Shown: positions 50,942 through 60,293 of the stretch, piece after piece
Layout of the letters: each line of letters begins with the position of its first letter
How positions within the stretch are numbered: the first letter of the stretch is position 1
Assembly: GCF_016598475.1 (NCBI RefSeq)
Contig: NZ_JAEMUX010000025.1
Location: 37,008-101,007 of the forward strand
Direction: 5' to 3'
Length of the DNA stretch: 64,000 nucleotides
Source: Streptomyces adelaidensis
Lineage (GTDB): Bacteria > Actinomycetota > Actinomycetes > Streptomycetales > Streptomycetaceae
The notes under the pieces: generated by a model
The model's database searches: none
The model's input: the letters and a program-made list of their open reading frames with translations, nothing else
What the model was told of the DNA's origin: nothing
Translations under genes and position numbers: made by a program

Positions 50942-51655
50942 TCATACGAAGCTGTACGGCGGCAGCGGGCCGCGCAGCCGCAGCTCCACCCCGTCTCCCA
51001 GTGCCTCGGCCAGCTCCCCGCCGACGCTGGTGAACTCCTCGGTCCGCTCGCCGTCCACCAGGAAGGAGGCGTTCACGAAGTACTGCTGGGACGGCGCGGA
51101 GACCTGCTCGGCCAGCGCGTACGGCCGCAGCGCGGCGAGGACCTCCTCGCCCAGCACCGCCTGCCGGCTCTGCACCTCCTGGGCCACCAGCTCACCGAGG
51201 GCGAGCCGGTCCTCGTACGTCCCGCCGCCCTCGCGGATCGCCTCGTTGAGGTCGCGGGCCTGCGGGGAGTCCGTCAGGATGGCGCGCAGGAGCGTCTCCT
51301 CGTCCTGTACGCCCTTGACGTTGAACTCCGCGCGCCCCGTCAGCTCGTCGAGCCGCGCGGCGAACGCGGCGGCCCGCTCCTGGAGCAGGGCTTCCACGGC
51401 GGCCTCGTCCTGGGCGACGAACCCGAAGCTCAGCGGCAGGATGGCACCGTCGGCCCACAGATGTTCCTGGACCTCGTGGTGCGCCTCCACGTCCCGGCGG
51501 CTGACCGACAGGTCCTCGGGGCTCTCGCTGACGACGGCGCTCAGGTCGCCGCTGCTGACCGCGTGCAGTTCGGCGGGCTCCTCCCCGACGCCCTTGACGT
51601 CGTCGAGGCCCAGCGGATGCGCCGCCTTGGTGATCGCGTAGACGTACACCGACAT
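50942..51655 (-). CDS. gvpF: Gas vesicle protein GvpF/GvpL
   Basis: 237 aa. The GvpF/L family start is VYVYAI, and the second half shows EFNVKGV and QYFVNASFLVDGERTEEF. It assists vesicle nucleation with GvpA. The ATG at 51655 is chosen (homologues begin near VYVYAI); a GTG at 51667 overlapping the gvpA stop is also possible. Only one GvpF/L protein is present. Confidence 0.9.
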   Translation of the reverse strand: MSVYVYAITKAAHPLGLDDVKGVGEEPAELHAVSSGDLSAVVSESPEDLSVSRRDVEAHHEVQEHLWADGAILPLSFGFVAQDEAAVEALLQERAAAFAARLDELTGRAEFNVKGVQDEETLLRAILTDSPQARDLNEAIREGGGTYEDRLALGELVAQEVQSRQAVLGEEVLAALRPYALAEQVSAPSQQYFVNASFLVDGERTEEFTSVGGELAEALGDGVELRLRGPLPPYSFV

Positions 51656-51663
51656 CGGCTCGC

Positions 51664-52140
51664 TCACTCCTCACGGTCCCTGGCGGAACGGCGGCTCGCG
51701 CCCCGCTCGGAGTGCACGCGCTGCTTCTCGCGCCCGGACTCACGGTCGGCTTCGCGGTCGTCGTCGTCCCCGCGCCCCTTCCCCTTCTGAAGCGAGTCGG
51801 TGACGGCCTGGACCGCGCCCGTGAGCGCGCCCTTGCTCTTGCCCCGGGCGCCCGCCTCGGTGGTGTCCCCCACGATGTCCGTCAGCTGGGAGGGGGCCTT
51901 GCGCCCCGATTCCAGGTCCAGCCGGTTGCACGCCTCCGCGAAGCGCAGATACGTGTCGACGCTGGCCACGACCACCCGGGCATCGATCTTCAAGATCTCG
52001 ATGCCGACCAGGGAGACCCGCACGAACGCGTCGATGACCAGGCCCCGGTCGAGGACGAGTTCCAGCACGTCGTAGAGGTTCCCCGAGCCGCCGCCACGGG
52101 CGGCTACGGCGCCGCCCTCGCCCTGCGGCACCACAGTCAC
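51664..52140 (-). CDS. gvpA: Gas vesicle structural protein GvpA with C-terminal extension
   Basis: 158 aa. The shell-forming core is NLYDVLELVLDRGLVIDAFVRVSLVGIEILKIDARVVVASVDTYLRFAEACNRL. It is followed by a charged extension, longer than in cyanobacterial GvpA, as seen in other Streptomyces GvpA proteins. The extension contains DDDDREADRESGRE. Second gene of the cluster. Confidence 0.92.
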   Translation of the reverse strand: MTVVPQGEGGAVAARGGGSGNLYDVLELVLDRGLVIDAFVRVSLVGIEILKIDARVVVASVDTYLRFAEACNRLDLESGRKAPSQLTDIVGDTTEAGARGKSKGALTGAVQAVTDSLQKGKGRGDDDDREADRESGREKQRVHSERGASRRSARDREE

Positions 52141-52179
52141 GATCTCTTCCCTCCGGTGGGGAAGCCGTATGTCAGGGGC

Positions 52180-52509
52180 CTATCGAATGTTGCCCCGGTC
52201 GACCTGCGCGCGCGTGTACCGGCGACCGCGCTCGTACGCCAGCAGCTTGCCCGCGGGATCCAGAACGACCCGGTAGGCGGCCATCACACTGGTCGTCTGC
52301 GGGACGCGCTCCAGCTCCAGGACCTCGACCTGGGCCTCCCAGCCCTCATCGGTCGGCTTCAGCGCGGAAACGGACTCGGGAGCGCGTCCCAGCAACTCGG
52401 TGAGCTGCGCGATCGCGCTCCGCATGGCCTCGGGCGCGGAGACCCGCTCCTCGGCGGCCGACTGCCGCGACGAGGAACGGCGCTTCTCGGACTCGCGGCC
52501 GTCAGTCAT
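52180..52509 (-). CDS. gvpO: Gas vesicle protein GvpO
   Basis: 109 aa. GvpO pattern: AMRSAIAQLTELLGRAPESVSALKPTDEGWEAQVEVLELERVPQTTSVMAAYRVVLDPAGKLLAYER, with a basic disordered head. First gene of the gvp operon. ATG 52509 follows GAGAGG; in-frame GTG 52515 and ATG 52512 are alternatives. The region to the divergent 52647 gene (138 bp) should contain the gvp promoter. Confidence 0.9.
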   Translation of the reverse strand: MTDGRESEKRRSSSRQSAAEERVSAPEAMRSAIAQLTELLGRAPESVSALKPTDEGWEAQVEVLELERVPQTTSVMAAYRVVLDPAGKLLAYERGRRYTRAQVDRGNIR

Positions 52510-52646
52510 CATCACCCTCTCACTACGCTTCCATCATCGACGTCCCCCACCACACGTGCCACTCGTGGCTGTGCTCCACCCGCTTTCCCTCAGCGCGCGG
52601 CCCGGCGGCCGTACGCCCGCGCCGGCGCTTTCCCCATACTTTCCGT

Positions 52647-53402
52647 ATGGACACACAGGCCATGGAGGAAGCGCGGCGATGGCTCGCCGAGCGGGGTGTT
52701 GTCGAGGCCGGGGGCGGGTGGGCCGACGCGGGAGCGCCGGAGGGGGTGCTCACCGCCAATGAGATCGCGCACTCCTGGGCGGGGGAGGTGTTCACCGACG
52801 AGGACCTGGGCCCGGCCGAGCGGGTGCGGCTGGCCTTCGGGCTGCTGGACCTCCTCGACGAGTACTGGGTGACGTCCGAGCTCGGCCTCGCGGACCGGGG
52901 TTCTCAGGGGCCGCTGCCCGCCGACGAGCTGTGGGACGGCTATCGCCGGCGACTGGAGGCGGAACGGGACGCCGAGCCCGTCACCTACTCGCTCTGGGTC
53001 GACTGGTTCGAGGACCCGGCCACGGCCGCGACGGCCTTCGCCGCAGTGCTCGGCGACGACATCGACCACATCGTGGCCGCAGGATCGCCCGCCCAGGTCC
53101 GCCGGGCCGGCCGGGTGCTGGCATGCTCGGGCCCCGTCCCCTGGTCCGTGAAGCACCGGGCGTACGACACCGCCGCCCGCCTCCCCGCCCTGCACGAGCC
53201 GCTCCTCAAGGGCCTGCTGGCCGGCTACCACGACGTCTACGGCGACCTGGACCCGGCGGCCGCGCTCCCTCTCCTCGCGCGCCTGCGGCTCCCGGCGGAC
53301 GCGGACCCCCGGCCTCTCGCGGCACTCCGGTCCCTATTCGACGCGGGCCACACCAACCACTACCGCACTCCCCTCGCCTGGGACGAAGCGCTGCGGGCTT
53401 GA
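52647..53402 (+). CDS. Hypothetical helical protein
   Basis: 251 aa, cytoplasmic, rich in Ala/Leu/Asp/Trp. Segments such as ERVRLAFGLLDLLDEYW and PLLKGLLAGYHDVYGDLDPAAALPLLARL suggest HEAT-like helices. No motif I recognise and no signal peptide. Divergent from gvpO, tail-to-tail with the MerR gene. Confidence 0.65.
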   Translation: MDTQAMEEARRWLAERGVVEAGGGWADAGAPEGVLTANEIAHSWAGEVFTDEDLGPAERVRLAFGLLDLLDEYWVTSELGLADRGSQGPLPADELWDGYRRRLEAERDAEPVTYSLWVDWFEDPATAATAFAAVLGDDIDHIVAAGSPAQVRRAGRVLACSGPVPWSVKHRAYDTAARLPALHEPLLKGLLAGYHDVYGDLDPAAALPLLARLRLPADADPRPLAALRSLFDAGHTNHYRTPLAWDEALRA

Positions 53403-53409
53403 CCGGCCC

Positions 53410-54153
53410 TCAGCTTCCCGTGGAACCGGCCGCCAGGTAGGTGTGCAAGTGACCCGCCCCCTCCAGCATCGCCGTCGTAAGGGTGGTCAGGGCGGCGTGG
53501 CGGGTCCCGATGGCCGAGCGGAGCGCGCTCGTGCCGCCTTCGAGGCGGAGGTCGTCGAGGACCGGGCGGATCTGGTCGAGGAGGTAGTGGTTGCGGCGCA
53601 GGGAGAGGATGAAGCGGGCGTCGCGTACCTCGTCGGGGGCGTAGTGGCGGTAGCCGGTGCCGCGCTCGCGGCGGGGGGAGAGCAGCCCGGCGGCCTCCCA
53701 GACACGCAGCGTGGACGTGCGCACGCCGAGCAGCGCCGCGACCTCGCCGATCAGCAGGTCGGTGCCGGGTACGTCGTCCTCGGGCCGCTCCCCGGCCAGC
53801 GTCTCCAGCGCCTCGCTCGCCGCCCGCAGCGAGACCCGTTCCGCGTGCAGCGCCGCGTGCGCCTCGTCCACGAGAGCCAGCGCGCCGGGCACGTCGCCGT
53901 CGTGCACGGTCCGCATGACCCGCGTCGCCACCACCGCCCCGTACCCCCGCGACAGCACCCGGTACGTCAGCAGCGCCCGCCGGTGCGCGTCCCCGAAGAC
54001 CCGGTACCCGGAGGCGCTGCGCGGGACGGGCGGCAGGACACCGGCCTCCTCGTAGTTGCGGATCTGCTGGGTGGAGACCCCGGCGAGCCGGGCGAGGTCG
54101 ACGGGGCGGAGGCGGAGGCGGAGGTCGGCGGAGGTTGGTTCGAGTCGGGGCAT
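53410..54153 (-). CDS. Regulator with two MerR-type DNA-binding domains (TioE-like)
   Basis: 247 aa. First helix-turn-helix: VDLARLAGVSTQQIRNYEEAGVLPPVPRSASGYRVF (about 17-52). Second: IGEVAALLGVRTSTLRVWEAAGLLSPRRERGTGYRHYAPDEVRDARFI (about 135-182). Two MerR domains in one chain define the TioE family. The region between is helical. Target unknown; nearest genes are the gas-vesicle cluster and a small membrane protein. Confidence 0.85.
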   Translation of the reverse strand: MPRLEPTSADLRLRLRPVDLARLAGVSTQQIRNYEEAGVLPPVPRSASGYRVFGDAHRRALLTYRVLSRGYGAVVATRVMRTVHDGDVPGALALVDEAHAALHAERVSLRAASEALETLAGERPEDDVPGTDLLIGEVAALLGVRTSTLRVWEAAGLLSPRRERGTGYRHYAPDEVRDARFILSLRRNHYLLDQIRPVLDDLRLEGGTSALRSAIGTRHAALTTLTTAMLEGAGHLHTYLAAGSTGS

Positions 54154-54365
54154 CGGGGTGAAGGGTAGGGCGGTTCGCGGGTGGTTCGGCGGGCGGGCGG
54201 GCGGTGCGGATGCCGGTCGGCCGACGTCTCCCGTCCGGCAGGGCCGGACGACGGTCCACGGCTGCTCCCCGCCCGCGTCGGGGCGGCCCTCGTCCCGTCG
54301 GCCCCTCGTCTCGTCGGCCCCTCGTCCCCTCCGCCGTCGGCCCCCGGTCCGTCCCCGGCTGCCCG

Positions 54366-54539
54366 TCAGGCGCTTCCGATGTCCTTGCCGTCCCCGCTCC
54401 GCGCGGCGCGCCGCCGCTTGACGTACCGCCAGACGCCGACCGCCCCGGCGACGATCGCCGCGGCCGCGATTTCCGCCGGCAGCTCTGTGAGCAGGCCGTG
54501 TGCGAGGTGCGACAGTACGTGATTGAGTTGGTCCTTCAA
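54366..54539 (-). CDS. Small single-helix membrane protein (TTG start)
   Basis: 57 aa: MKDQLNHVLSHLAHGLLTELPA, a transmembrane helix (IAAAAIVAGAVGVWRYV) and a basic tail KRRRAARSGDGKDIGSA. The TTG at 54539 has GGAG 7 nt upstream. It is divergent from the 54704 gene. Short coding potential but consistent codon bias and a plausible topology; function unknown. Confidence 0.55.
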   Translation of the reverse strand: MKDQLNHVLSHLAHGLLTELPAEIAAAAIVAGAVGVWRYVKRRRAARSGDGKDIGSA

Positions 54540-54703
54540 GGGGGGACTCCAAGGTGTCGCCGGTACCGCCGTCGGGCGAGCCGGGGCGGAGGCGGGCGGT
54601 CTGTCGAGCTGACGAGATCAGCGTCGCGGCCGGACCGCTCTCGGCTCAATTTGTCCAGGAGATCCCGCGTACAAGTCCGGACAAGTACGGGGCTGTCAGC
54701 GCG

Positions 54704-56581
54704 TTGAACCGACAAACCAGTGACGAGGGAACGGGCGGTGGAGCGGGCAAGGGCCGCAAGACCCGCCCCTGGGCAGAGCTGCGGGGCCCTTCCGCCGAGG
54801 CCGACGAGCTCGCGGTACTGCTGCGAACATGGCTGGACGACGCCGGGCTGCGACTGGACGATTTGCGGGGCAAGTTGACGCCCGAGCACTTCAAGGGCAA
54901 GACCGTCCCGGCGCGGACCACGGTCGCCGACCGCCTGGCCGGGGTGAACCTGGGCTGGGACTTCGTCGAGGCGGTCGCCGACGTCTGCTCCAGGGACCGG
55001 GCCCACCGGGAGCGGCTCACGAAGGGGGCGCGTCCGCTGTTCGAGGCGGCCGACCGGGTCAAGCGGACCGGGACCGCGCCCCGGACCCGTACGAGAACCA
55101 CGGCCTCCTCCCGGGCCGCCACCGACGCCGCGATGGCGGCCCAACTGATCGGTACCCAGCGGCAGTCACTGGAACTGTCCAACGAACTGCTCAGGGCGGT
55201 GCAGCGCAACGCCGAGTTGGAGAAGGCGCGCAACGACGCGAACCACATGGTGCTGATCCTCCTCACGCTCGTCGACAAACTGCAACGGGACATCAACACC
55301 CTGACCGCGCAACGGGCCCGAGAGGGGGCCGTCCGTACCCCTGGACGGGACGCCCTCGACGAGGCGCACAGGATGCTGCACGACAACCTGCGCGACAAAC
55401 TGCGGCACAGCGAGGCGCAACGCACCCAGGCCGAGACCGAACTGGCGCGTGCCCGCGCCGAACGGGAGAAGACGGACCGGCTGGCGGAACAATCGGCCGA
55501 ACAGGTGCACAGACTCACCGAGGAACTCGCGCTGCTGCGTCGCGTCCACGCGCATCCCGCCGCCGAGGACGACGCGCCGGAGACGGCCGTGGCCGAGGTG
55601 TCGACGGCCGCACCGGACATCGAGGCGGACGACATCGACCTCGCCCTGATGAAGGCCGCGCGATTCCTGGACAACCGCGCCGAGCGCCTGGAACAGCTCC
55701 AGGAGGAACTGCGGGACGAGCCGGACGGCTTGTCCGGGCCGGACAACCCGATGACCAGCGAGGCCGGTTCGGACGACTCGGCGGACAACTCGGCCGCCGA
55801 AGCGGACAACAGCCCGGACAACAGCCCGGACGAGTGTCTGGACGACGGCCCGGACAACAGCCCGGACGACGGCTCCGCATTCCTCCTTCCGGGCACCCCC
55901 TGGTACGACCCGGAGGCCGAGACGACCGACTTCCTCCAGGCGATCCACTCGCTGCGCCAAGCGGGAGATTCCGTCAGAGCCAGCCATCTTCTGTTCCGGG
56001 CCGGTGCGGACGGTTCCGAGGAGTTCATCGTCCGACTTCTGCGCCGCCTCTGGATGGACGACGTACACGTGGTCGTCGCGGGCATCGGGGCCGAGCGCTG
56101 GATCGAGCCCTTCCGCAGGCTGGTGGGGCGGCTGCGCGCGGCCGGTCTGTCGGCGATGGCCGCCATGGCGCTGATGGAGGCGGGCCGGCTGCGCGGCGTC
56201 GATCTGCTGCCGTCTCTGCTGGCGCCGCTGCCGACGGGCTCCGCGGACTCCGTCCTGATGCTCAGGGGCGTGGGCCTCAGGCCGAAGGAGCAGGTCGAAG
56301 CCGTCATGCAGGAGCTGGAGTGGACCGGACAGCAGCGGGAGGCGCACTTCCTGAGCGTCACCGTCGCCGGAATCCTCCGCGGCTCGGGACGCGCCTCCTG
56401 GTTCGGCAGCGCGCCGAGCCCACGGACCCCACCGCCGTACGAGCCCGAGCCCCCTCGTACGACTCCCGTACTCACCACCCGTGTTCGCATCAACATCCCG
56501 GGCTCCCGGCCCCAACCACCCATGGTGTTGCGCACGCCGCTGCCCCCCGCCGAGAACGACGGCCCGGCTCGGGGCGCGTGA
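54704..56581 (+). CDS. Coiled-coil protein with N-terminal helix-turn-helix-like region
   Basis: About 625 aa. Residues 25-100 (ELAVLLRTWLDDAGLRLDDLRGKLTPEHFKGKTVPARTTVADRLAGVNL) resemble an XRE-type fold. A long coiled coil (about 150-290) follows, then an acidic Asp/Ser/Asn repeat (NSPDNSPDECLDDGPDNSPDD) and helical repeats (HSLRQAGDSVRASHLLFRAG) to a Pro-rich end. This layout recurs in Streptomyces proteins of unknown function. The start is uncertain (TTG 54704 or further upstream). Confidence 0.65.
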   Translation: MNRQTSDEGTGGGAGKGRKTRPWAELRGPSAEADELAVLLRTWLDDAGLRLDDLRGKLTPEHFKGKTVPARTTVADRLAGVNLGWDFVEAVADVCSRDRAHRERLTKGARPLFEAADRVKRTGTAPRTRTRTTASSRAATDAAMAAQLIGTQRQSLELSNELLRAVQRNAELEKARNDANHMVLILLTLVDKLQRDINTLTAQRAREGAVRTPGRDALDEAHRMLHDNLRDKLRHSEAQRTQAETELARARAEREKTDRLAEQSAEQVHRLTEELALLRRVHAHPAAEDDAPETAVAEVSTAAPDIEADDIDLALMKAARFLDNRAERLEQLQEELRDEPDGLSGPDNPMTSEAGSDDSADNSAAEADNSPDNSPDECLDDGPDNSPDDGSAFLLPGTPWYDPEAETTDFLQAIHSLRQAGDSVRASHLLFRAGADGSEEFIVRLLRRLWMDDVHVVVAGIGAERWIEPFRRLVGRLRAAGLSAMAAMALMEAGRLRGVDLLPSLLAPLPTGSADSVLMLRGVGLRPKEQVEAVMQELEWTGQQREAHFLSVTVAGILRGSGRASWFGSAPSPRTPPPYEPEPPRTTPVLTTRVRINIPGSRPQPPMVLRTPLPPAENDGPARGA

Positions 56582-56584
56582 TTC

Positions 56585-57142
56585 CTACGCCTCGGCGTGC
56601 CGAATCCCGTCGCCGCCCACCCGCAGCAGCAGCTTGCCCACGCTCTTCCGGGTCCCCATCAGCCGGTGTGCCTCCGCCGCCTGGGCGAGGGGGAACTCCG
56701 CGGTCACCGGGAGCGACACCACGCCGTCGGCCACCGTGGCGAAGGCGCGCTCGGCGAGGGCCCGCAGCTCGGTGGGGGCCGACTGGGCGAGGGCGAGGAT
56801 CGAGAAGCCGGAGACGGTGAGGCCGAGGGCGTACAGGTCGGGCCGGCCGACGGTCCACGGCCGCTCCCCGCCCGCGTTGCCGAAGGAGACGAGGCGGCCG
56901 AAGGGGGCGAGGGAGGCGAGGCCGGCGCGGAGGGTGTCGCCGCCGACGGGGTCGAGGACCAGGTCGGCGCCACGGCCGCCGGTCGCGGCGCGCACCTCGT
57001 CCGTGAAGAACCCGGTGGCGGAGCCGCCGACGAAGACCTCGTCGTAGCCGTGCTCCAGCGCGTGCTTCGCCTTGGCCGCGTCCGACACCACCCCGTACAC
57101 CGCCGCCGCGCCCGCCGCCTTCGCCAGCTGCCCCACGACGTG
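56585..57142 (-). pseudogene. Zinc-binding dehydrogenase / quinone oxidoreductase, N-terminal half missing
   Basis: About 185 codons of a 320-aa family. VVGQLAKAAGAAAVYGVVSDAAKAKHAL corresponds to the NADPH-binding Rossmann helix, GADLVLDPVGGDTLRAGLASLAPFGRLVSFG to the next strands, and AQAAEAHRLMGTRKSVGKLLLRV to the C-terminus. The N-terminal catalytic domain and start are absent. The break at about 57,140 meets a truncated ArsR gene on the other strand. A start codon upstream in the remaining DNA is not credible. Confidence 0.75.
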
Positions 57143-57304
57143 CCGGTCGGCAAGGCCGCCCTCAGCCACCACTTCTCCGTCCTGCGGGGCGCCGGGCTCG
57201 TCGAGCAGCGCGACGAGGGCGCCAAGCGCGTCAACCGGCTGCGGCGCGAGGAGTTCGAGGCACGCTTCCCGGGGCTGCTCGCCCTTGTCCTGCGCGACGG
57301 CTGA
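57140..57304 (+). pseudogene. ArsR-type regulator, C-terminal fragment
   Basis: About 54 codons: VPVGKAALSHHFSVLRGAGLVEQ (the recognition helix and wing of ArsR winged helices), then DEGAKRVNRLRREEFEARFP and the end. The first half of the protein is missing. The remnant begins where the oxidoreductase fragment on the minus strand ends; both lost their 5' ends together. Confidence 0.65.
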
Positions 57305-57363
57305 GGCGGACGGAGCCCTCGGTCCTGCGTGACGGCTGAGGCGGACGAGTCCTCGTCCTCCTG

Positions 57364-57810
57364 TTACTCCTTGCCGTCCTTCTTCCCGTCCCCTTCGTTC
57401 TTCCTGTCCCCCTTATTGCCCATATTCCCCTTGTTCCCCTTCTCCTCCTCCTGCCGCTTCAGCTCCTCCTCGCGGCGGCGAAGGTCGGCCTCCCAGCTCT
57501 TGAGCAGGGACTCGTCCTTCTTGTTGTCCTCGTTGAGGGACTTCAGGAACTCGGGGTTGTCGTCCGGGGCGATGTACTCCGTGCGCTGGTTGCGGTGCCA
57601 CTCGGAGGGGGTGCGGCCGCCCGTGGGGGCGTTGCGCACCTTGCCGGCGGCGAGCCAGGCGACCGGGCCGACGATCCAGAAGAGCAGGATGATGAAGACC
57701 CAGGCGATCTTCGGCAGGTGCTTCGCCTCGTCCTCGGGGGTGTTGAGGCAGTCGATGAACGCGTAGATCGTCAGCGCCAGCGGCACGAGGAACATCAACA
57801 CCCTGAGCAT
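57364..57810 (-). CDS. PLDc_N-domain membrane protein
   Basis: 148 aa. Two hydrophobic helices (MLRVLMFLVPLALTIYAFIDCLNT; KIAWVFIILLFWIVGPVAWLAAG) form the PLDc_N (phospholipase D-nuclease N-terminal) unit found alone in actinobacteria; a charged cytoplasmic tail ends in a KEG/NKGN low-complexity stretch. It lies just upstream of and divergent from the UbiD-like gene. Confidence 0.83.
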   Translation of the reverse strand: MLRVLMFLVPLALTIYAFIDCLNTPEDEAKHLPKIAWVFIILLFWIVGPVAWLAAGKVRNAPTGGRTPSEWHRNQRTEYIAPDDNPEFLKSLNEDNKKDESLLKSWEADLRRREEELKRQEEEKGNKGNMGNKGDRKNEGDGKKDGKE

Positions 57811-57927
57811 GGAACAGCCCCCTGGAAGCGGTGGCGGGGCCGGGCGACCGGCCCCCGGAACGACGGCGGGGCCGTGCGCCGGGCCCCGTGACGGGGTCAG
57901 GGTAGCCCCTCGGGGATACTTGACCCC

Positions 57928-59385
57928 ATGGCTTACGACGATCTTCGCTCCCTGCTCCGCGCACTGGAGCGCGAGGGCGATCTCAAGCGCATCAAGGCCG
58001 AAGTCGACCCGTATCTGGAGGTCGGGGAGATCGTCGACCGGGTCAACAAGGCCGGCGGCCCCGCCCTGCTCTTCGAGAACGTGAAGGGCACCGCGATGCC
58101 CCTCGCGATGAACGTCTTCGGCACCGACCGCCGCCTCCTCAAAGCCCTCGGCCTCAAGTCGTACGCCGAGATCAGCGAGAAGATCGGCGGCCTGCTCAAG
58201 CCCGAGCTGCCGCACGGCTTCGTGGGCGTGCGCGAGGCCTTCGGCAAGCTGGGCGCGATGGCGCACGTCCCGCCGAAGAAGGTGAAGGCGGACAACGCCC
58301 CCGTACAGGAGGTGGTCCTCCAGGGCGACGACGTGGACCTGGACCAGCTGCCGGCGTTGTTCACCTGGCCCAAGGACGGCGGCTCCTTCTTCAACCTCGG
58401 CCTGACCCACACCAGGCACCCCGAGACCGGCGTACGCAACCTCGGCCTCTACCGCCTCCAGCGCCACGACCAGCGCACCATCGGCATGCACTGGCAGATC
58501 CACAAGGACAGCCGCAACCACTACCAGGTGGCCGCCAAGCGCGGCGAGCGACTCCCGGTCGCCATCGCCTTCGGCTGCCCGCCCGCCGTGACCTACGCCT
58601 CCACCGCTCCGCTCCCCGGTGACATCGACGAGTACCTGTTCGCCGGGTTCGTCGCGGGCAAGCGGATCGAGATGGTCGACTGCAAGACGGTGCCGCTGCA
58701 GGTGCCGGCGAACGCCGAGGTCGTGATCGAGGGCTGGCTGGAGCCCGGCGAGATGCTCCCCGAGGGCCCCTTCGGCGACCACACCGGCTTCTACACCCCG
58801 CAGGAACCCTTCCCCGCGCTGAAGATCGACTGCGTGACGATGCGGAAGCGGCCGCTGCTCCAGTCGATCGTGGTGGGCAGGCCCCCGACGGAGGACGGCC
58901 CGCTCGGCCGAGCGACGGAACGCTTCTTCCTCCCGCTCCTCAAGATCATCGTCCCGGACATCGTGGACTACCACCTCCCCGAGGCGGGCGGCTTCCACAA
59001 CTGCGCGATCATCTCGATCGAAAAGAAGTACCCGAAGCACGCGCAGAAGGTCATGCACGCGATCTGGGGCGCCCACATGATGTCCCTGACCAAGCTGATC
59101 GTCGTCGTCGACGCCGACTGCGACGTCCACGACCTCCACGAGGTCGCCTGGCGCGCCCTCGGCAACACGGACTACGCCCGCGACCTCTCGTTGGTCGAGG
59201 GCCCGGTCGACCACCTCGACCATGCCTCCTACCAGCAGTTCTGGGGCGGCAAGGCCGGCATCGACGCCACGAAGAAGTGGATCGAGGAGGGCTACACACG
59301 GGACGGGGGCTGGCCGGACATGGTCGAGTCGGACCCGGACACGGCGGCCCTGGTGGACAGCCGCTGGAAGGAGTACGGCCTGTGA
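57928..59385 (+). CDS. mqnL: Menaquinone biosynthesis decarboxylase, UbiD-like (futalosine pathway)
   Basis: 485 aa. The UbiD family signatures are present: DLDQLPALFTWPKDGGSFFNLGLTHTRHPETGVRNLGLYR (prenylated-FMN/metal site), FAGFVAGKRIEMVDCKTV and PEGPFGDHTGFYTPQEP (conserved E/D-R-type catalytic region). It decarboxylates the naphthoate intermediate late in the futalosine route. It needs prenyl-FMN made by the UbiX-like protein at 61340. The stop overlaps the next gene's GTG. Confidence 0.9.
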   Translation: MAYDDLRSLLRALEREGDLKRIKAEVDPYLEVGEIVDRVNKAGGPALLFENVKGTAMPLAMNVFGTDRRLLKALGLKSYAEISEKIGGLLKPELPHGFVGVREAFGKLGAMAHVPPKKVKADNAPVQEVVLQGDDVDLDQLPALFTWPKDGGSFFNLGLTHTRHPETGVRNLGLYRLQRHDQRTIGMHWQIHKDSRNHYQVAAKRGERLPVAIAFGCPPAVTYASTAPLPGDIDEYLFAGFVAGKRIEMVDCKTVPLQVPANAEVVIEGWLEPGEMLPEGPFGDHTGFYTPQEPFPALKIDCVTMRKRPLLQSIVVGRPPTEDGPLGRATERFFLPLLKIIVPDIVDYHLPEAGGFHNCAIISIEKKYPKHAQKVMHAIWGAHMMSLTKLIVVVDADCDVHDLHEVAWRALGNTDYARDLSLVEGPVDHLDHASYQQFWGGKAGIDATKKWIEEGYTRDGGWPDMVESDPDTAALVDSRWKEYGL

Positions 59386-60284
59386 GCAGCGCTTCCGCGG
59401 CCCTCCCTCAGCCGGGCCGCACGAAAGCCTTCCTCCGTCTGGTGATGATCGAGCACTCGGTCTTCGCGCTGCCCTTCGCGTACATCGCCGCGCTGACCGC
59501 CATGTTCCAGCTGGACGGGAACATCCACTGGGCCCGCCTCCTCCTGGTCACCATCTGCATGGTCGGCCTGCGCACCTTCGCGATGGCGGTCAACAGGATC
59601 ATCGACCGCGAGATCGACGCCCGTAACCCGCGCACCGCGCAACGCGAGCTGGTGACGGGCGCGATGTCGGTGAAGCACGCCTGGACGGGCGCCCTGATCG
59701 CGCTCGTCGTCTTCCTGGGCGCGGCGGCCCTGCTGAACCCCCTCTGCCTGGCCCTGGCCCCCATCGCCGTGATCCCGATGGTCGTCTACCCCTACGGCAA
59801 ACGCTTCACGAACTACCCCCAGTCCATCCTGGGCCTCGCCCAGGCCATGGGCCCGGTCGGCGGCTGGCTCGCGATCACGGGGGAGTGGTCCTGGGACGCG
59901 GTGATCCTCGGCCTCGCCGTCGGCATCTGGATCGGCGGCTTCGACCTCATCTACGCCTGCCAGGACGTCGACTCCGACCGCGAATCCGGCGTCCTCTCCG
60001 TCCCCGCCCGCTTCGGCATCCCGGCGGCGGTCCGGTCGGCGCGCGTCTGCCACTTCCTCACCACCGCGCTCTTCGTCTGGTACGCCCTGGCGACGGACGC
60101 GGGCGCCTTCCTCTGGCTGGGCCTGCTGATCGTCGCGGGCGCGTTCGTGTACGAACACACGATCGTCCGCCCGCACGACCTCTCCCGCCTGAACAGGGCG
60201 TTCTTCAGCGTCAACGGCTTCATCGGCATCGCGTTGTTCGTGTGCGCGCTGCTGGATCTGCTGGTGCGGGGGTTGAGCGTCTAG
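59382..60284 (+). CDS. mqnP: UbiA-family prenyltransferase (futalosine menaquinone pathway)
   Basis: 300 aa with about eight hydrophobic helices. The first Mg-diphosphate motif is N-R-I-I-D-R-E-I-D (in FAMAVNRIIDREIDARN) and the second is DLIYACQDVDSDRESG. It attaches the isoprenoid side chain to the aromatic head group. GTG start overlaps the UbiD-like stop by 4 bp, so the two are co-translated; together they match the Streptomyces SCO4490-4491 pair. Confidence 0.9.
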   Translation: MSSASAALPQPGRTKAFLRLVMIEHSVFALPFAYIAALTAMFQLDGNIHWARLLLVTICMVGLRTFAMAVNRIIDREIDARNPRTAQRELVTGAMSVKHAWTGALIALVVFLGAAALLNPLCLALAPIAVIPMVVYPYGKRFTNYPQSILGLAQAMGPVGGWLAITGEWSWDAVILGLAVGIWIGGFDLIYACQDVDSDRESGVLSVPARFGIPAAVRSARVCHFLTTALFVWYALATDAGAFLWLGLLIVAGAFVYEHTIVRPHDLSRLNRAFFSVNGFIGIALFVCALLDLLVRGLSV

Positions 60285-60293
60285 TACGTCCGG

